Source: Macrotis lagotis
Lineage: Eukaryota; Chordata; Mammalia; Peramelemorphia; Peramelidae
Length of the DNA: 64,000 nt
Assembly: GCF_037893015.1 (NCBI RefSeq)
Contig: NC_133658.1
Span: forward strand, 884,795,038 to 884,859,037
Direction of reading: 5' to 3'
The notes beneath the pieces were generated by a model, which saw only the letters and a list, made by a program, of their open reading frames with translations, was not told the DNA's origin and searched no databases. Position numbers and translations under genes: made by a program. The number at the start of each line of letters is the position of its first letter. The stretch's first letter is position 1. Shown here piece by piece: positions 1 through 11,968 of this stretch.

Positions 1-132
1 TCAGGGAGTTGGTTAAGTTAGGTTCCTCTGAGAACCTGAACAGGAAGAGTTTCAGAATAAATAACTCTTTGCCTTTTGGTTCACCTGTCCCAAAACCCCT
101 GTGAGTATTGAAAGGCAGGGAGAATTGTTTAT

Positions 133-363
133 TAATTTTTTGGTCATGTCTGATTCTTCATGACCCCAATTTTCTTGGCAGTGATACTGCAATGATTTTC
201 CATTTCCTTTTCCAAGTCATTTTACAGATGAGAAAACTGAGACAAAGAGAATTAAATAACCTGCCTGAGTCACACAGCTAGAAAGTGTCTGAGATCAGAT
301 TTGAACTTAGGAAGTTGAGTCTTTCTGACTATAGGTTTAGTACACTATTCAACTGCCACTAGG
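133..363 (-). mobile_element. MAR1-type CORE-SINE
   Basis: In reverse it shows the sequence order typical of this marsupial SINE: gaccccaattttcttggca, ccatttccttttccaa, ttttacagatgagaaaactgaga, cacacagctag, and a decayed tRNA-like head at 363. Confidence 0.75.
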
Positions 364-776
364 GAAAAATATTTGGATCCTAACTGGGACCCCAGATCAG
401 TGTGCCATCTACACTTATCCTGCAAGGAAGCTGGAACAGGAGAAAGTAAGCTCTTGGAGAGAAAGGACTAACTTTAGTTTTTGTCTTTGCATTCCTAGCA
501 TCTGGTATATTGTTTTGGAGTAGACCCATGATTTTTTTCTTCCTTCTACTTTCATTTTTTTGCATTTAAAAATTAATGAATATTGATTTCTTTCATTTTT
601 ATATCAACTACATTTCCCATTTCCTTTTCCCCTTCCCCTCCCAGGGAGCCATTCCTCATAACAGATAATTTAAAAGAAAAGAAAACAGTTTCACAAAACT
701 AACCAACCTATCACACAAGTTTGCCATTATATAGAGCTTTCCTTTCAAGAGCACCACCTTATCTCCCCCCCCACAC

Positions 777-922
777 TTTTTTTTAGTTTTGCAAGGCAAT
801 GGGGTGAAATGACTTGCCCACAGTCACACAGCTAAGTAATTATTGTGTCTTAATTTAGATTTGAACTCAGGTCCTCCTGACTCCAGGGGCTGGCACTCTA
901 TTCACTGTACCACCTAGCTGCC
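777..922 (-). mobile_element. WSINE1-like SINE
   Basis: Reverse copy from the T-rich tail and tgcaaggcaatgggg to gtaccacctagctgccc. It is inserted in another old repeat; the flanking pyrimidine-rich sequence continues on both sides. Confidence 0.85.
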
Positions 923-2271
923 CTCTCCCCCCCAACTTTTGCAAAGAATCTGTTTATGTACCTTCTCCTATCTCCTTTTTGAGGCCATATGTTTTTTCAA
1001 CCTCTATCTCTGTTTTTTCAACCTGTGTGCTTTCATCAATATAGAGAATTTCCAGTATGAAAACTTCTTGTACCATATGCTAATGGGTTCCTGCTTTACA
1101 ACATAAAGCCTTAAGGCAGGCAAGTCTTGGAGTTTAAGAGAGCTGCTTGCCTAAGATGTTAAAGGTTTAACTGACTTGCCCAGGGTCACACATCTAGTAT
1201 CAGAGTTGATATTTGTACCCAGGTCTTCCTAACTTGAAACCAGGTCTCTATTCACTCTGGCATGCTGCCTCATGTCTATGGCCATGATAGATGTTTAATA
1301 AATGATTTGTGGAATAATTCAGACCCTGAAAAGTAATTAGTGGCAGGCCAAACTTTTACCTATGACTGGGTTCCTTCTGAATTAGTAGAATAGGAGCTTC
1401 TTGTGGACTCACAGAGTCACTTGATAAATGGAATTTAAAGTGAACTGAATTGATAGGTCCTAGAACGCTTCCCATCCTTTAGACTCTTCAGGCCGTGGAA
1501 ATATTCTGGAGCCTCTATTGTTATAATCAGCAGGATAGTTTAGCTGAGGAACAGCCAAGTAGGTCGATGATCTTTCCTTAAGGACTCTGCCTCTATCCTC
1601 CTTCTGTGCTAATATCTGGGAGTGGAAAAAATTCAAAGGGCCCTTGTTAGGAAAAATCTGTCTTCTGGAGAACTAGGTAATCTACTAAAGGAGTAAACAG
1701 TGACTTTTGGTTTACCTGGGTGTGGGGAGAACATGGAAAGGTAGGGGAAATGTAGAGGTCAGAGAAGTCCTCCTGGAATAGATCTAGATCTATTGGATGG
1801 GACCCCCTCCTTTAGGGAAGCTAGAGATCAAAATTAGTTTCTGAAGTATTTTAACCTGGGGTAAGGGTCTTGAGTCAATATAGCTTTGCAATAGACACAT
1901 TATTAAACAACTTTGTAAAAGCTCTGAGCCCCCAGACAATCTTTGTATTCCAGGTCAAAATGACACTTTCCCAGCCAGGTAAATCCTATGTAGTCAAATA
2001 TCATTGGTTTTCTCCCTTATCCAGATTTTCTATAGTAACTGAGAATACTACTAAATTCTTTTTTTATCTAGAAAAAACATCATTAAAATACAAGCCATGA
2101 GAAAAACAGACAAACGCTTAATGGTTTTTCTCTCCACAGGATCAAAGCAACAAATCACAGGATCATTGTTTTTTTTTTAAACTTATTATAATAAGTGTTA
2201 TTGATCCCTTTTAGTTTTATATCAGTCATTTCTGTTTTTACATTCTGTACCCCCACCCTAACTTGTAGAGG

Positions 2272-2500
2272 CAGCTGAGTGGTACAGTACATATTGTTCT
2301 CAGCCTGGAGTTCACATTTGACTGTGTAATCCAGGGTTAGTCACTCGCCCATTGGTTGCCTTAGTTTCCTCAATTGTAAAATGGATGTAATACTATCTAC
2401 CTTTCAGGATGGTTGTGAGACTCAAATGAGATCCTTTTTGTAAAGCAATTAGAAACAGTGTTTGGTGCACAGTATTCTCTGAATAAATCTTTCCTTCCCT
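2272..2500 (+). mobile_element. MIR-family CORE-SINE
   Basis: Degraded tRNA-like head (ggcagctgagtggtacag) followed by the MIR core and tail: ttagtttcctcaattgtaaaatgg, ctacctttcaggatggttgtgag and ttgtaaagcaatt. Confidence 0.65.
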
Positions 2501-3627
2501 TCCCAGGAAATAAATCCTGTCTCATAGCAAAGAAAAGCAATCAAGCAAAAACAACAGATACAGACACTAATTGTTGACATTATAGGTAGCATTTGCAAGT
2601 CAAGAGGAAGGAAGTGTGATTCTTTATTCCCAGGGACCATTATTTAATAAGAGCATAGATTTAAAACTTGAAGGATTATTTGATAATATAACTAGTCCAA
2701 CTCATTTTATAGATGAGGAAATCAAGGCCCAAGTCCGATTCCTAATCCTACTTTCTTTCTACTTTTTATGTAATGGTAAAAATGACTGAATTATAATCAG
2801 CAAAAACAATCAAATGAGATTTTAAAACACTTAAACTAGAGTCTTAAGTTCCTAACTATTTCTGATTTGTTGCCAAGGGAAGCCTACCATTCCGGGCATG
2901 CCACTCTTGAATTTGTTCTCCAGAGTCCAGGTTTCCAGCCTCTCCAAAGGCAAACCTCTTTTCTTCCTCTCTGGCATAATCCTACGCTACTGCCTTTAAA
3001 CGAGAAAGTAATTCCCTCTTCTGATCTTGAGTGGTTCTTTTCATCATTGAAGCTCTTACCACCTTGCTCGCTTCCAGACCTGTTCATTGCATAAAATGGT
3101 TGCAGACTCCAAGGGGGGGAAAAAAGCTATTCACTCTTTCAAATGTCATTTTAAAACTTAAAAGGAATACTGTCAACTGGGGTTAGAGGAATCAGATATT
3201 TCCTTTCAGAGAGATGAGATGAGTGTGTGTAAGATAAAATCACAAGTTTCCCAGTGTGCCCTGGAACCCTGCTCCTCCCCCTGCCCCAGTATTAGTGTTC
3301 AGAACACTCAGAGAGTGCTATTAAGCTTCCCAAGAGAGTAAGACCGGCCAGACATTTGGAGATTTTTTTAAAAATAAAAATTCTAATTCTAAATTTCTAG
3401 CAGGAGTGACTTTTTCAAGTGCATGGGTGGGGCATCCCGAGTTATGGGACTTTTAAGATGCATGCGATTTGTTTGATCTTTGAAAAAATTCCCCGATCTC
3501 CCAAGGACTCCGTTTCTTCACTTATAAATTGAACCAGAGGGCCTCCAAGAGCCTTTCTAGTTCTAGATCTGTGATTCTAAAATCCAATTTCAATTCAGCT
3601 TTCATTAATTACCATGAGCAGAATGGG

Positions 3628-3873
3628 GCAGCTTGGTCATGCAATGGATGGAGCACCAGATCTGGGAATTAGGAGGGCCTGAGTTCAAATCCAATCTCAA
3701 ATACTGCCTAGCTGTGTGATCCTGAGCAAATCATTTCACCCTGCTTACCTCAGTTTCTTCATCTATAAAATGAACTAGAGAAGGAAATAGAAAACCATTC
3801 CAGAATTTCTGTTAAGAAAACCCCAAATGGGGTCATAAACAGTCAGAGACAACCAGAGAGCACTCAAACAACA
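3628..3873 (+). mobile_element. MAR1-type CORE-SINE
   Basis: Full-length forward copy: ggggcagcttggtc head, gagttcaaatccaa box B, ctcagtttcttcatctataaaatg, and the 3' part ccccaaatggggtcataaacagtcagag ending in caacaacaa. Confidence 0.82.
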
Positions 3874-4224
3874 ACATGCTGTATGAGAGGCAGTGGATAG
3901 AGATCTGCTTCTGGAACATACTAACTTTCTTTGCAAGTCATTTAAACTTTTGGTTCTCCCAGAAAATTCCCAAGGCTATGAGTTGCAGAGAAGACACCAA
4001 CCTTGATTGGTAGAGTAAGAGCTTCACTAGGACCTCCCTTTGCCAATGAAATCACAGTAAACCCTCTCCCCCCCCCCCCAGAAAAAGAAGTCACAGGCCC
4101 ATTTCCTATCCCTTTTGTGACGAGCCCTATGTTATGTATCAGAGATCCAAAAAACAAAAATTTAAATTGGTTCTTGCCCTCAAGAAACTTAGATGGTAGG
4201 GGGGTTGTGATATATTTTGAGCGG

Positions 4225-4365
4225 GGAAACTTCTTAGAGTCATCTAGTCCAGCACCCTAGCTGACCAGCCCTCATTTTACAGATGAGGAAACTGAGTCAC
4301 AGAGCCATCAAGTGGCCCACCCAAGGTCAAATGAATGGGGAGGGTTAGAGATTTGAACCCGGGTT
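4225..4365 (-). mobile_element. MIR-like SINE fragment
   Basis: Reverse core: cattttacagatgaggaaactgag, cccaaggtcaaat, gatttgaacccggg. Confidence 0.5.
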
Positions 4366-5024
4366 ATCATTGTCTCTTGGTTATCATTAAATCATAAATC
4401 TTGAAATCTCTCAGTGGAAGGGACTGCAATAGCCATAGCTGAGAAAGAACCCCAACTGTAATAGAATCTGATCAGTGGTTAGCCAGCCTCTGCCCAGGAC
4501 TTCAAATGAGAACAAACCTCAAAAGCCTCCAAAAATAGCCCATTCCACTTGTGCATTCCTATTCCTTGTTGGGCAGTTTTTTACTGATAACGAAGCCTAA
4601 GTTGACCTCTTTATATCTTCTATCCATTGTTCCTGCTTCGGTCCTTTGGGGCCAAGGAGAATGGAACTGTTCTCTTTTCTGTTAAACAGTCCCCTGGATG
4701 CTTGAAGATAGAGATGTCTGTTTCCCCAAAAGCCAAAGTAAACCCAACTGAACCTCATTGTTATGCTGTGTGTTTTTAAATCAATAACATTGGAATGTCT
4801 TCCATTTTCTCCCACATAAAATGAAGTTTTCTATCATCTGATTTCAGTAGTCGGCATGTATATATCAGACTGCCCCTTATTGTTGGAAATATTGAGTTTT
4901 TTACTATAATATGTGATTAAGTGAATGCTTTGTGGAATATAAAAGCAGATTCTAGAGACAGAGACTGGCTCATACTCCTTTTTAGCAGCTATCAATTACA
5001 TGGATTGTGCTTCTATGTTGTTTC

Positions 5025-5185
5025 TTTTGATGCTCACAACAATCCTGAAAGGTGAATGCTGCTATTCCACTTTACAAATGGGGAAACTAAAGCGAACAAT
5101 TCAAATGACTTGCCCAGGGTCACAAAGCTAATATGTGTCTGAAGCAGGATTTGAACTCAGATCTTCCTGATTCCATGGGCAGGTA
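5025..5185 (-). mobile_element. MIR-like SINE fragment
   Basis: Reverse copy with ctcacaacaatcctgaaaggt, ccactttacaaatggggaaact, acttgcccagggtcacaaagct and gatttgaactcag. Confidence 0.65.
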
Positions 5186-5199
5186 TATGAGTTGTGGCC

Positions 5200-5362
5200 A
5201 GTGGGTGATGCTATAATGCATGGAGTGAGAGGCTTGAAGTCTCATCTTCCTGAGTTTCCTCATTTAGAAGATGAGCTGGAGAAAGAAAAGGCAAGCTACT
5301 CTACTGACTTTACCAAGAAAACCCCAAATATGACCAGAGTGATTGAACTGACTGATAACAAA
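5200..5362 (+). mobile_element. MAR1-type SINE, partial
   Basis: Forward fragment lacking box B: the head runs into gagtttcctcatttagaagatgagctggagaaag and accaagaaaaccccaaatatgacc. It abuts the preceding reverse MIR-like piece. Confidence 0.55.
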
Positions 5363-5379
5363 TATGAATGGAGAAAACA

Positions 5380-5495
5380 GAATATATATAATATGTATAT
5401 AATATGTATATGTAGAGAGAACATATATACATGTATATATTCATAGAGTATATATGTGTATATATTTATTTATGTACACACACATATGAGAGAGG
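5380..5495. repeat. TA/TATG-rich microsatellite
   Basis: Irregular atatataatatgtatata and tatatgtgtatata runs immediately downstream of the MAR1 fragment, in the position of its 3' tail. Confidence 0.8.
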
Positions 5496-5566
5496 GCACT
5501 CCTGTTTCTCTTAGCAGATCTTTTATCTATCCCATTGTCATTAGGGTGAGGGGCATATTTATCTTT

Positions 5567-5717
5567 TTTTTTTAGGTTTTTGCAAGGCAGTGGGGTTAAG
5601 TGACTTGCCCAAGGTCACACAGTTAGGTAATTATTAAGTGTCTGAGGCCGAATTTGAACCCGGGTCCTCCTGACTCCAGGGCCAGTGCTCTATCCACTGC
5701 GCCACCTAGCTGCCCAA
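5567..5717 (-). mobile_element. WSINE1-like SINE with perfect 14 bp target-site duplication
   Basis: Reverse full-length copy ending gcgccacctagctgccc. The flanks share GCATATTTATCTTT at 5553-5566 and 5718-5731. Its head keeps an exact CTCF-like half motif, TAGGTGGCGC on the minus strand. Confidence 0.92.
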
Positions 5718-6582
5718 GCATATTTATCTTTAATTGTGGCTTAGGTTTTTCTTTCTAGATCTGTGGGTGCATGGCGAAGAATGTAGACCATTTGACCTTC
5801 AAAGACTTTGACTGATTAACGCCCCCCAGAATCTTTGGGATAGAAATGTCTGTCACTTAACCCTGTGACAGTAATACCTTGAATCCTAAACTTGAAAGAC
5901 TTTTTTTCCCTTTATCCCTAATCTGCATACATAATTCATGAGAGAAGATGCTGAGGCCTGGTGGTTACTAGAAGGAGAGGTGGCCTTAGCATTAGGGTCA
6001 TCTGAGTCCAAGTTCTGAATTGTCAAGGGCTTTAAGTTTCTCTAAGGCTACTTCTTCCAGATGAGTTGTTAGTTTAGAGGGAGCTTTCACGCCAGGAGTT
6101 TTCCACACTGGTGAAATTATGGGTCTGAACAGCCCCCTAAAATTAATTCATGTTAATTCCACGATTATTTGGCTTATATCTTCAGAATTTTTTTAAATCT
6201 TCATAGTTCTTAATATCCTATAAGCCACTATAATAACAAATTTTCTCTTCCACTCAAGTGAGTTTGTCATCATTATTTTTTCCTTGATTTTTTCCATATC
6301 ATATACATTACAAAGTTGATTTGAGGGTGTATTTGGTGCTCCCTGGGCCGGGTAATAAATGAAGAAGCATTTCCCAGGTTCTAATAAGTTCTGGGGACAC
6401 AAAGAAAGGCCACAAAAAGTCCTGCCTTTGGGGAGTTCCCATTCAAATGGGGAGACTACATGAAAACCAGTCTTAATTAGACATGGAGAAAGAGTATTCC
6501 AGAGAGTTGATGGGTTTCAACAGACTCAAGGCCAAATGGTTGGGAGACAATGATGAAAGACCCCATCAAGAAGTAGGACTTT

Positions 6583-6744
6583 GGGGCAACTAGGTGGCAT
6601 AGTGGATAAAGCACCGGCCCTGGAGTCAGGAGTACCTGGGTTCAAATCCGGTCTCAGACACTTAATAATTACCTAGCTGTGTGGCCATGGGCAAGCCACT
6701 TAACCCCATTTGCCTTGCAAAAAAAAAAAAACCTAAAAAAAAAA
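6583..6744 (+). mobile_element. WSINE1-like SINE
   Basis: Forward full-length copy: ggggcaactaggtggcatag head, box B gggttcaaatccgg, and tail gccttgcaaaaaaa. AAGAAGTAG occurs shortly before the head and after the A-tail, as a probable decayed target-site duplication. Confidence 0.9.
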
Positions 6745-6989
6745 GAAGTAGAAGGTTGTGATGTCATTGCTTTTACCTTGGGACCTGACCCTCAGATGGC
6801 AGTCTTGAAAAAGGCCCATGGGAAGAAGACAAGCAAAACCATGAGCCCAGCCAGACTGAGAAGTTTATTGGTGTCCTAAGAATGAAAAGAACTTTGAAAT
6901 CAGAGGACCTGGATTCAATCCCAGCTCTGCCACTTTGGACCAGTCATTTAATTAGGTATCCATTTCCTCTTCTGTATAGTAAGGAGCTG

Positions 6990-7615
6990 GAGGATTGGCT
7001 CTCCAAACACAGATCTCACCAAGTGAGTCCTCTACATGAGGCTGTGCACTGGCTTCCTATTGCTTTTAGAATAAAATGGACAAAAATCATCTGATTAGCT
7101 CTTTAAGCCTCACTTTATCTTTCCATTCTCATTGGACCTTACACCCCTTTCGGGTCTCTTTGATCCAGCCATACTGGTGTTCTCTCAGTTCTTCTATATC
7201 TCCTGTGACTGGAATGCACTCCCTCCTTGCTTCTTCCTTCCTTCCACACCTCAGACATCAATTTCTTGATTCCCCAAATGCTCCTGCAATCCTGTCTAAA
7301 TTAACTTCTATTTAGTGACTTTGTTTCTATTTCTATTTATTAGGTTTCTATTAAGGCTATTTATAGATTGATATATTCTATGTATCTGTGATCAGTCTAT
7401 ATCCACATAAATATATCCATATGTGTATCTATTTATAGATCTATCTGTATGCATACATGTGTATATATGTGTAAATATATGTATGGATACACACAGACAC
7501 ACTTGTATTTCCCATTAGAATGTAAGCCTCTGGTGAATAGAGATGGTTTCATTCCTTATATTCCCATCACCAACCCAGTTCAAGCATATAATAGGCTCTT
7601 AATAAATACTTGATG
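6990..7615 (+). mobile_element. L2 LINE 3' end
   Basis: A decayed L2 tail. It has the pyrimidine-rich C-terminal ORF remnant (ggctgtgcactggcttcctattgc, tggaatgcactccctccttgc, ccttccacacctcaga), then ttagaatgtaagcctctgg, and ends in ataggctcttaataaatacttgatgga. A TATA/TATG microsatellite lies at about 7370-7505 inside it. Confidence 0.75.
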
Positions 7616-7675
7616 GATAGTCTCTGAGAATCCTTACAGTTCCAGTTCTGTTTTCCTGGAACCTTAGAGGCATCT

Positions 7676-7920
7676 AGATGATTTGATGGATAGACTTAAA
7701 CCTGAAGTCAGGGAGATTCATCTTTGTGAGTTCAAATCTGCCCTGAGACATTTACGAGTTGTGTGATCCTGGGCAAGTCACTTCACCCTGATTGCCTCAA
7801 TTTCTTCAATTATCAAATGAAGATAATAGTAGCACTTACCTCCCGAGGTTGTTGTGAAGATCAAACGACTTAATATTTGTAAAGTGCTTTGTAAACCTTA
7901 AAATGATATAGATGTAAGCT
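7676..7920 (+). mobile_element. MIR-family CORE-SINE
   Basis: Forward copy: gagttcaaatctgccctgag, tgggcaagtcacttcaccctg, aagataatagtagcacttacctccc, ggttgttgtgaagatcaaac and ttgtaaagtgctttgtaaacc. Confidence 0.8.
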
Positions 7921-8005
7921 TTGTTATTATTTCTGGTGAAATGTCTGCAGTCTGATCTCCAAGGTAATCTTTCATCCTTATCCTTGGATATTAAAGAGAC
8001 TATCA

Positions 8006-8167
8006 GGGTGGCTAGGTGGCGTAGTGGATCAAGCACCGGCCCTGGAGTCAGGAGTACCTGGGTTCAAATCCGGTCTCAGACACTTAATAATCACCTAGCT
8101 GTGTGGCCTTGGGCAAGCCACTTAACCCCGTTTGCCTTGCAAAAACCTTAAAATAAAAGAGAGAGAG
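8006..8167 (+). mobile_element. WSINE1-like SINE with perfect 11 bp target-site duplication
   Basis: Forward full-length copy from gggtggctaggtggcgtag to an A-rich tail. AGAGACTATCA flanks it at 7995-8005 and 8168-8178. Its body is almost identical to the copies at 6583 and 11138, so the subfamily is young. Confidence 0.93.
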
Positions 8168-8304
8168 AGAGACTATCACCATCACCATAAGGAAGGAAAC
8201 AAACATCTACTGTGTCTCAGGTCTTATGCTAATCAATTGAAGAGAAGCAGAGAGACCAATTAGAAACTTAACTGAGTCCAGGTAAAAGGTGATGACAACC
8301 TCAG

Positions 8305-8465
8305 CCAAGGTTGGCATTGTTGATCATCCTTCCTTCCTGAAGAGGAGCAGTGGCCACCTCTTGACTTGTTTGTGAATAGAATTTAAGGGAGGCAGAGTTG
8401 GGCAAAGTCATCTGCCTCACTCTCTCTTCCATTCATTAAAGTCCAATGGCAGGACAACTGTTGAT
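8305..8465 (+). repeat. unclassified marsupial interspersed repeat, copy A
   Basis: Shares the order cattgttgatcatccttcc, gaagaggag, gaatttaagggaggcagagttg, caaagtcatctgcctcactctc and aaagtccaatggcaggac with the copy at about 18297-18470. I recognise it as a recurrent marsupial repeat but cannot assign a family name. Confidence 0.55.
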
Positions 8466-9008
8466 AGCAACAGAATACAGTGGTGGTGATCATGGAGAGA
8501 AGAGAATGATTATGAAGGGAGACCTCCTTACAACAGATTGGATCCTTGTAAAATACTTGGAAAGGTAGAGATAATTCATGACTATGTCCCTGAAGTCTTT
8601 GTATTTTAGAGATCCAGGTTGCCAGGGGACATCACAGCATCCTTGGCTGGGTGTAGCAGAGGTGCGCATTGATAGATATTTGTAAATGTCTGCAGTTTTA
8701 ATATCAGAAAATCCTGCTCCCGTTGGGTCGTGGACTAAGTCACTCATAGCATAATAGTGTCAAAAATCCATCACCTAGAGGATATGCTGGAACAGCATCC
8801 AAATTACAGGGACTAAGTTTCAAGTCCTTGACAGCAATGATAACAATGCCCATCTGTCTATCTCTTTAGGGTGCTCTTCGGTCACCTTTGTGAGGTAAAT
8901 AGTACAGATGGACCCATTGTACAGATGAGGAAATGGAGGTAAAGGGATTTGTCCAGGTTCACTCAGCTAAAAGACTGAGCCTGGGTTTTAATTCTTGTCT
9001 TCCTGACT

Positions 9009-9185
9009 GTTTTTTTTTTTTTTTTTTTTTTTTAGTTTTTGGGTTTTTTTTTTTTTTTGCAAGGCAATGGGGTTAAGTGGCTTGCCCAAGCTAGGTAATT
9101 ATTAAGTGTCTGAGACCGGATTTGAACCCAGATATTCCTGACTCTAGAGTTGGTGCTCTATCCACTGTGCCACCTAGCTGCCCCA
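9009..9185 (-). mobile_element. WSINE1-like SINE with long T tail and 14 bp target-site duplication
   Basis: Reverse copy with a long T-rich tail (about 9009-9058). TTGTCTTCCTGACT flanks it at 8995-9008 and 9186-9199. An internal deletion removes part of the cacacag block. Confidence 0.92.
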
Positions 9186-9289
9186 TTGTCTTCCTGACTC
9201 TTAAGCTAGCATCCTCCCCATTTTTTTTGTCTGGTATTATCCTGAAAGCAGTCTTACTTACCAATTGGTTTAATCTTTTACTTATTGTC

Positions 9290-9480
9290 TTTTCCCAATG
9301 GTCTTTATTTTATTTTTCCAATTATATCTTATGAAAGTTTTTTCAGTATTCATTCATTTGCATATTTATAAGTTACACATCTTCCACTCTCCCTTCCCAC
9401 CCCCTCAGTGGCAAACAGTCTAATGAACATTGTACGTGTACATTTGTCTCTCACTTATTGTTTATTTAATTAATTGCACA
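9290..9480 (-). mobile_element. marsupial L1 3' end fragment
   Basis: Reads tttattttatttttccaattatatcttatgaaagtttttt then a ccactctcccttcccacc block. The same sequence occurs in reverse at 22060 and 47870 and in sense at 22500-22685, where it ends in an A-tail. Confidence 0.6.
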
Positions 9481-9589
9481 ATATGGAGGTCCTGGTAGGA
9501 ATATTTGGACTTTAAAATCAGATTTAGATTAGTGGGATGAGATTTTATAGGGTGTCCAGTTAGTACTGCCATTTGAAAAAACGAAAATG

Positions 9590-9747
9590 GGGGCAGCTAG
9601 GTGGCTCAGTAGCACCGGCTCTGGAGTCAGGACCTGAGTTCAAATTTGACCTCAGACACTTAATAATTACCTAGCTGTGTGATCTTGGACAAATCACTTA
9701 GCCCCAAACACTTGAAAGTAAGTAGATAAAAAAATAAGATAAATGAA
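9590..9747 (+). mobile_element. WSINE1-like SINE
   Basis: Forward copy: gggggcagctaggtggctcag, gagttcaaatttgacctcag, cctagctgtgtgatc. Part of the head after box A is deleted. Confidence 0.85.
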
Positions 9748-9981
9748 GATGATGAGACCCATAGGAAGTGACTTAAGAGTCACACAGCTACTGAGTGATG
9801 GAACTGGACACCAAACTCAGGATATGCAAATCCATTATTCCTTCCAAATTGATAGATATTTGTAAATGTCTGCAATTCCACCACTGTTTTATCTGGCCAA
9901 CTGATAGGAAGGCAGTTCTTTCCTCTTCTCTCCTTCCATCTTCAATTTCCATCCTATCCTTTAATTGTTCTCTTTTTTCTC

Positions 9982-10012
9982 CCTGGATCTGATCTGATCT
10001 GATCTGATCTAC
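9982..10012 (+). repeat. (GATCT)n microsatellite
   Basis: Five tandem copies of the pentamer GATCT. Confidence 0.9.
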
Positions 10013-10357
10013 AGCTTTTATCCTCCTTTGGGTTTCAGGACCTCAGGAGACTTCCCCTTCGCCTAGGTCTTTCTCCTATTCTCTAATCTCAGGGTTTGCT
10101 CTGAGACAGAGAGGTGGAAGTCCAGGAAGTGTCTTCCCCATCCATATTTTGAGATCCTTAACCTTAATGGAACATGTGCATCTTCACACCTGCAAGTTAA
10201 CATTATTTGCAACCGGTGATGGTGGATCTAGTGAGATAAATCTTGTACAGAACTCTGCAGAACTTATAGAAAGGTCAGTTATTCTTGGTATTAGTATTAT
10301 AATTGTCAGTGGCATCTAAGGCCAGATCTGGGTACTCTGATATCCCCTTATTGTCTT

Positions 10358-10509
10358 TGGGGGGGGGGGGTTGAAAGGCAATGGGATCAAGTGATCTGCC
10401 CAAAGTCACACAGCTAGGCAATTACTTAGTATCTGAGACTGGACCTAAACCCAGGTCCCCCTGACTCCAGGACTGGTGTTCCATCCCCTTCACCACCCAA
10501 CTGCCCCCC
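10358..10509 (-). mobile_element. WSINE1-like SINE with poly-G in place of its T tail
   Basis: Reverse copy flanked by a near-perfect duplication CCTTATtGTCTT / CCTTATaGTCTT (10346-10357 and 10510-10521). The tail side is a run of 12 G instead of T, and the head side ends in a run of C. Confidence 0.85.
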
Positions 10510-10595
10510 CCTTATAGTCTTAATAACACTCTGTCATCTTATAAATGAGCAACAAGACCTGATTTGGAAATATATTCATTTATTTTTCCTAATAC

Positions 10596-10693
10596 CTGGG
10601 AAGGAAATGGCAAACCGCTCTGATATCTTGCCAAGAAAACCCCCCAATGGAACTACAAAGAGTTGGGACACAAGTGAAGCAATTCAACAACAA

Positions 10694-10725
<32 letters not shown>

Positions 10726-10736
10726 TAATAATTGTA
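10596..10736 (+). mobile_element. MAR1 3' fragment ending in an (AAT)n microsatellite
   Basis: gggaaggaaatggcaaaccgctctgatatcttgccaagaaaacccc then a decayed 3' end and caacaacaaa, extended by about 12 ATA/AAT units (10693-10730). Confidence 0.75.
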
Positions 10737-11137
10737 GTTTACTCTTATACAGAACTAGATAGAGAGTCTGCCTCAAAACTAAGGAAAACCTGACACTGTC
10801 AACCTTAGGTATGTGAATCAGGACAAGTCACTTAACTACTCCATGCTCTGGGTATCTCTCTAAGCCTATCAGTTTAAAGGCCGGTAACTTTCCTTGGTAG
10901 AGGGAGTTTCCTGACTTGGAAGGTTACCATAGTGATAAAATCAAATATCCAGACTTCATGCTGGACATACAAAGAGAAAATGGGAAGAAAGAAAAATCAC
11001 CTTCCCTTGATTTCAATGAGCTTACACTCTACAGTCCACCAAATCAGAAATGGACTTGACTTCCTGGGATGCCAATGACTTTGACCTCCCCTTCCCCCCA
11101 AAAAACTATTGGGTGTTATTTGGAAAATAGGAACAAG

Positions 11138-11291
11138 GGGCAGCTAGGTGGCACAGTGGATAAAGCACCGGCCCTGGATTCAGGAGTACCTGGGTTCAAA
11201 TCTGGTCTCAGACACTTAATAATTACCTAGCTGTGTGGCCTTGGGCAAGCCACTTAACCCCATTTGCCTTGCAAAAAAGCCCTACAAAAAA
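11138..11291 (+). mobile_element. WSINE1-like SINE with perfect 15 bp target-site duplication
   Basis: Forward full-length copy, gggcagctaggtggcacag to the A-tail. GAAAATAGGAACAAG flanks it at 11123-11137 and 11292-11306. One of the cleanest insertions in the window. Confidence 0.95.
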
Positions 11292-11495
11292 GAAAATAGG
11301 AACAAGAAGCAAAGAAGGCCTTTGGGGGTCTTCATGCTCAATTTAGATAGGGCAAAATGTGTGTATGCTTGTGGTGACATCTTGGGCTGTATATTGCCTT
11401 TGAGATTAAGTCTAGTGGTTGATTAGGTTGTGATATGTTTTTTTCTCAGTTCTCTGGGAAGTTTCTACTGAAATCTTGGCTCTTTCAGACTTTTT

Positions 11496-11628
11496 AAAGT
11501 TTAGTGAAGTTTAGTAAAGTTGACTACTTTAATAAAGTTTAGTAAAACCTGCTATTTTAGTAAAGTTTACTCCTTTAGTAAAATTTCGTAAAGCCTATCA
11601 CTTTAGTAAAGTTAAGTTTAGAATTTTT
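11496..11628. repeat. imperfect minisatellite, unit around 28-36 bp
   Basis: About four diverged copies of a unit containing tagtaaagttta and ctnctttagtaaa. Each has one or more TAGTAAA motifs. Confidence 0.75.
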
Positions 11629-11816
11629 GGTTTGTTTAGATTCCAGGTATAGCTGATCTGTTGATAGTGTAGAGATGGGATGTGAGGGAGAAAGGTTGCT
11701 ACTGAATCATGGCAGTCCTTTATTGTTTTGGTAGACAGGCCAAAATTCCTTCCTATTCCTGAGCATAGTAACAGAAGAAGGGACAGGGTTGGTTTCCCTG
11801 ATGGTCAGTAAACATT

Positions 11817-11968
11817 ACAGCTAGGTGGTTAAGTGGATAGAGCACTGGTCCTGGAGTCAGGAGTACCTGAGTTTAAATTTGGCCTCAGACACTTGATAAT
11901 TGCTTAACTGTATGACCTTGGGCAAGTCACTTAACCTCATTTGCCTTAAATAAATAAAATTTAAAAAA
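11817..11968 (+). mobile_element. WSINE1-like SINE
   Basis: Forward copy with a replaced head (acagctaggtggttaag), box B gagtttaaatttgg and tail gccttaaataaataaaa. Short AACATTA repeats flank it. Confidence 0.85.

Noticed and set aside
6583..6744. tRNA genes, suggested by box A and box B motifs
   Set aside because: The motifs belong to tRNA-derived SINE heads repeated about 25 times; no copy has a foldable mature tRNA cloverleaf.
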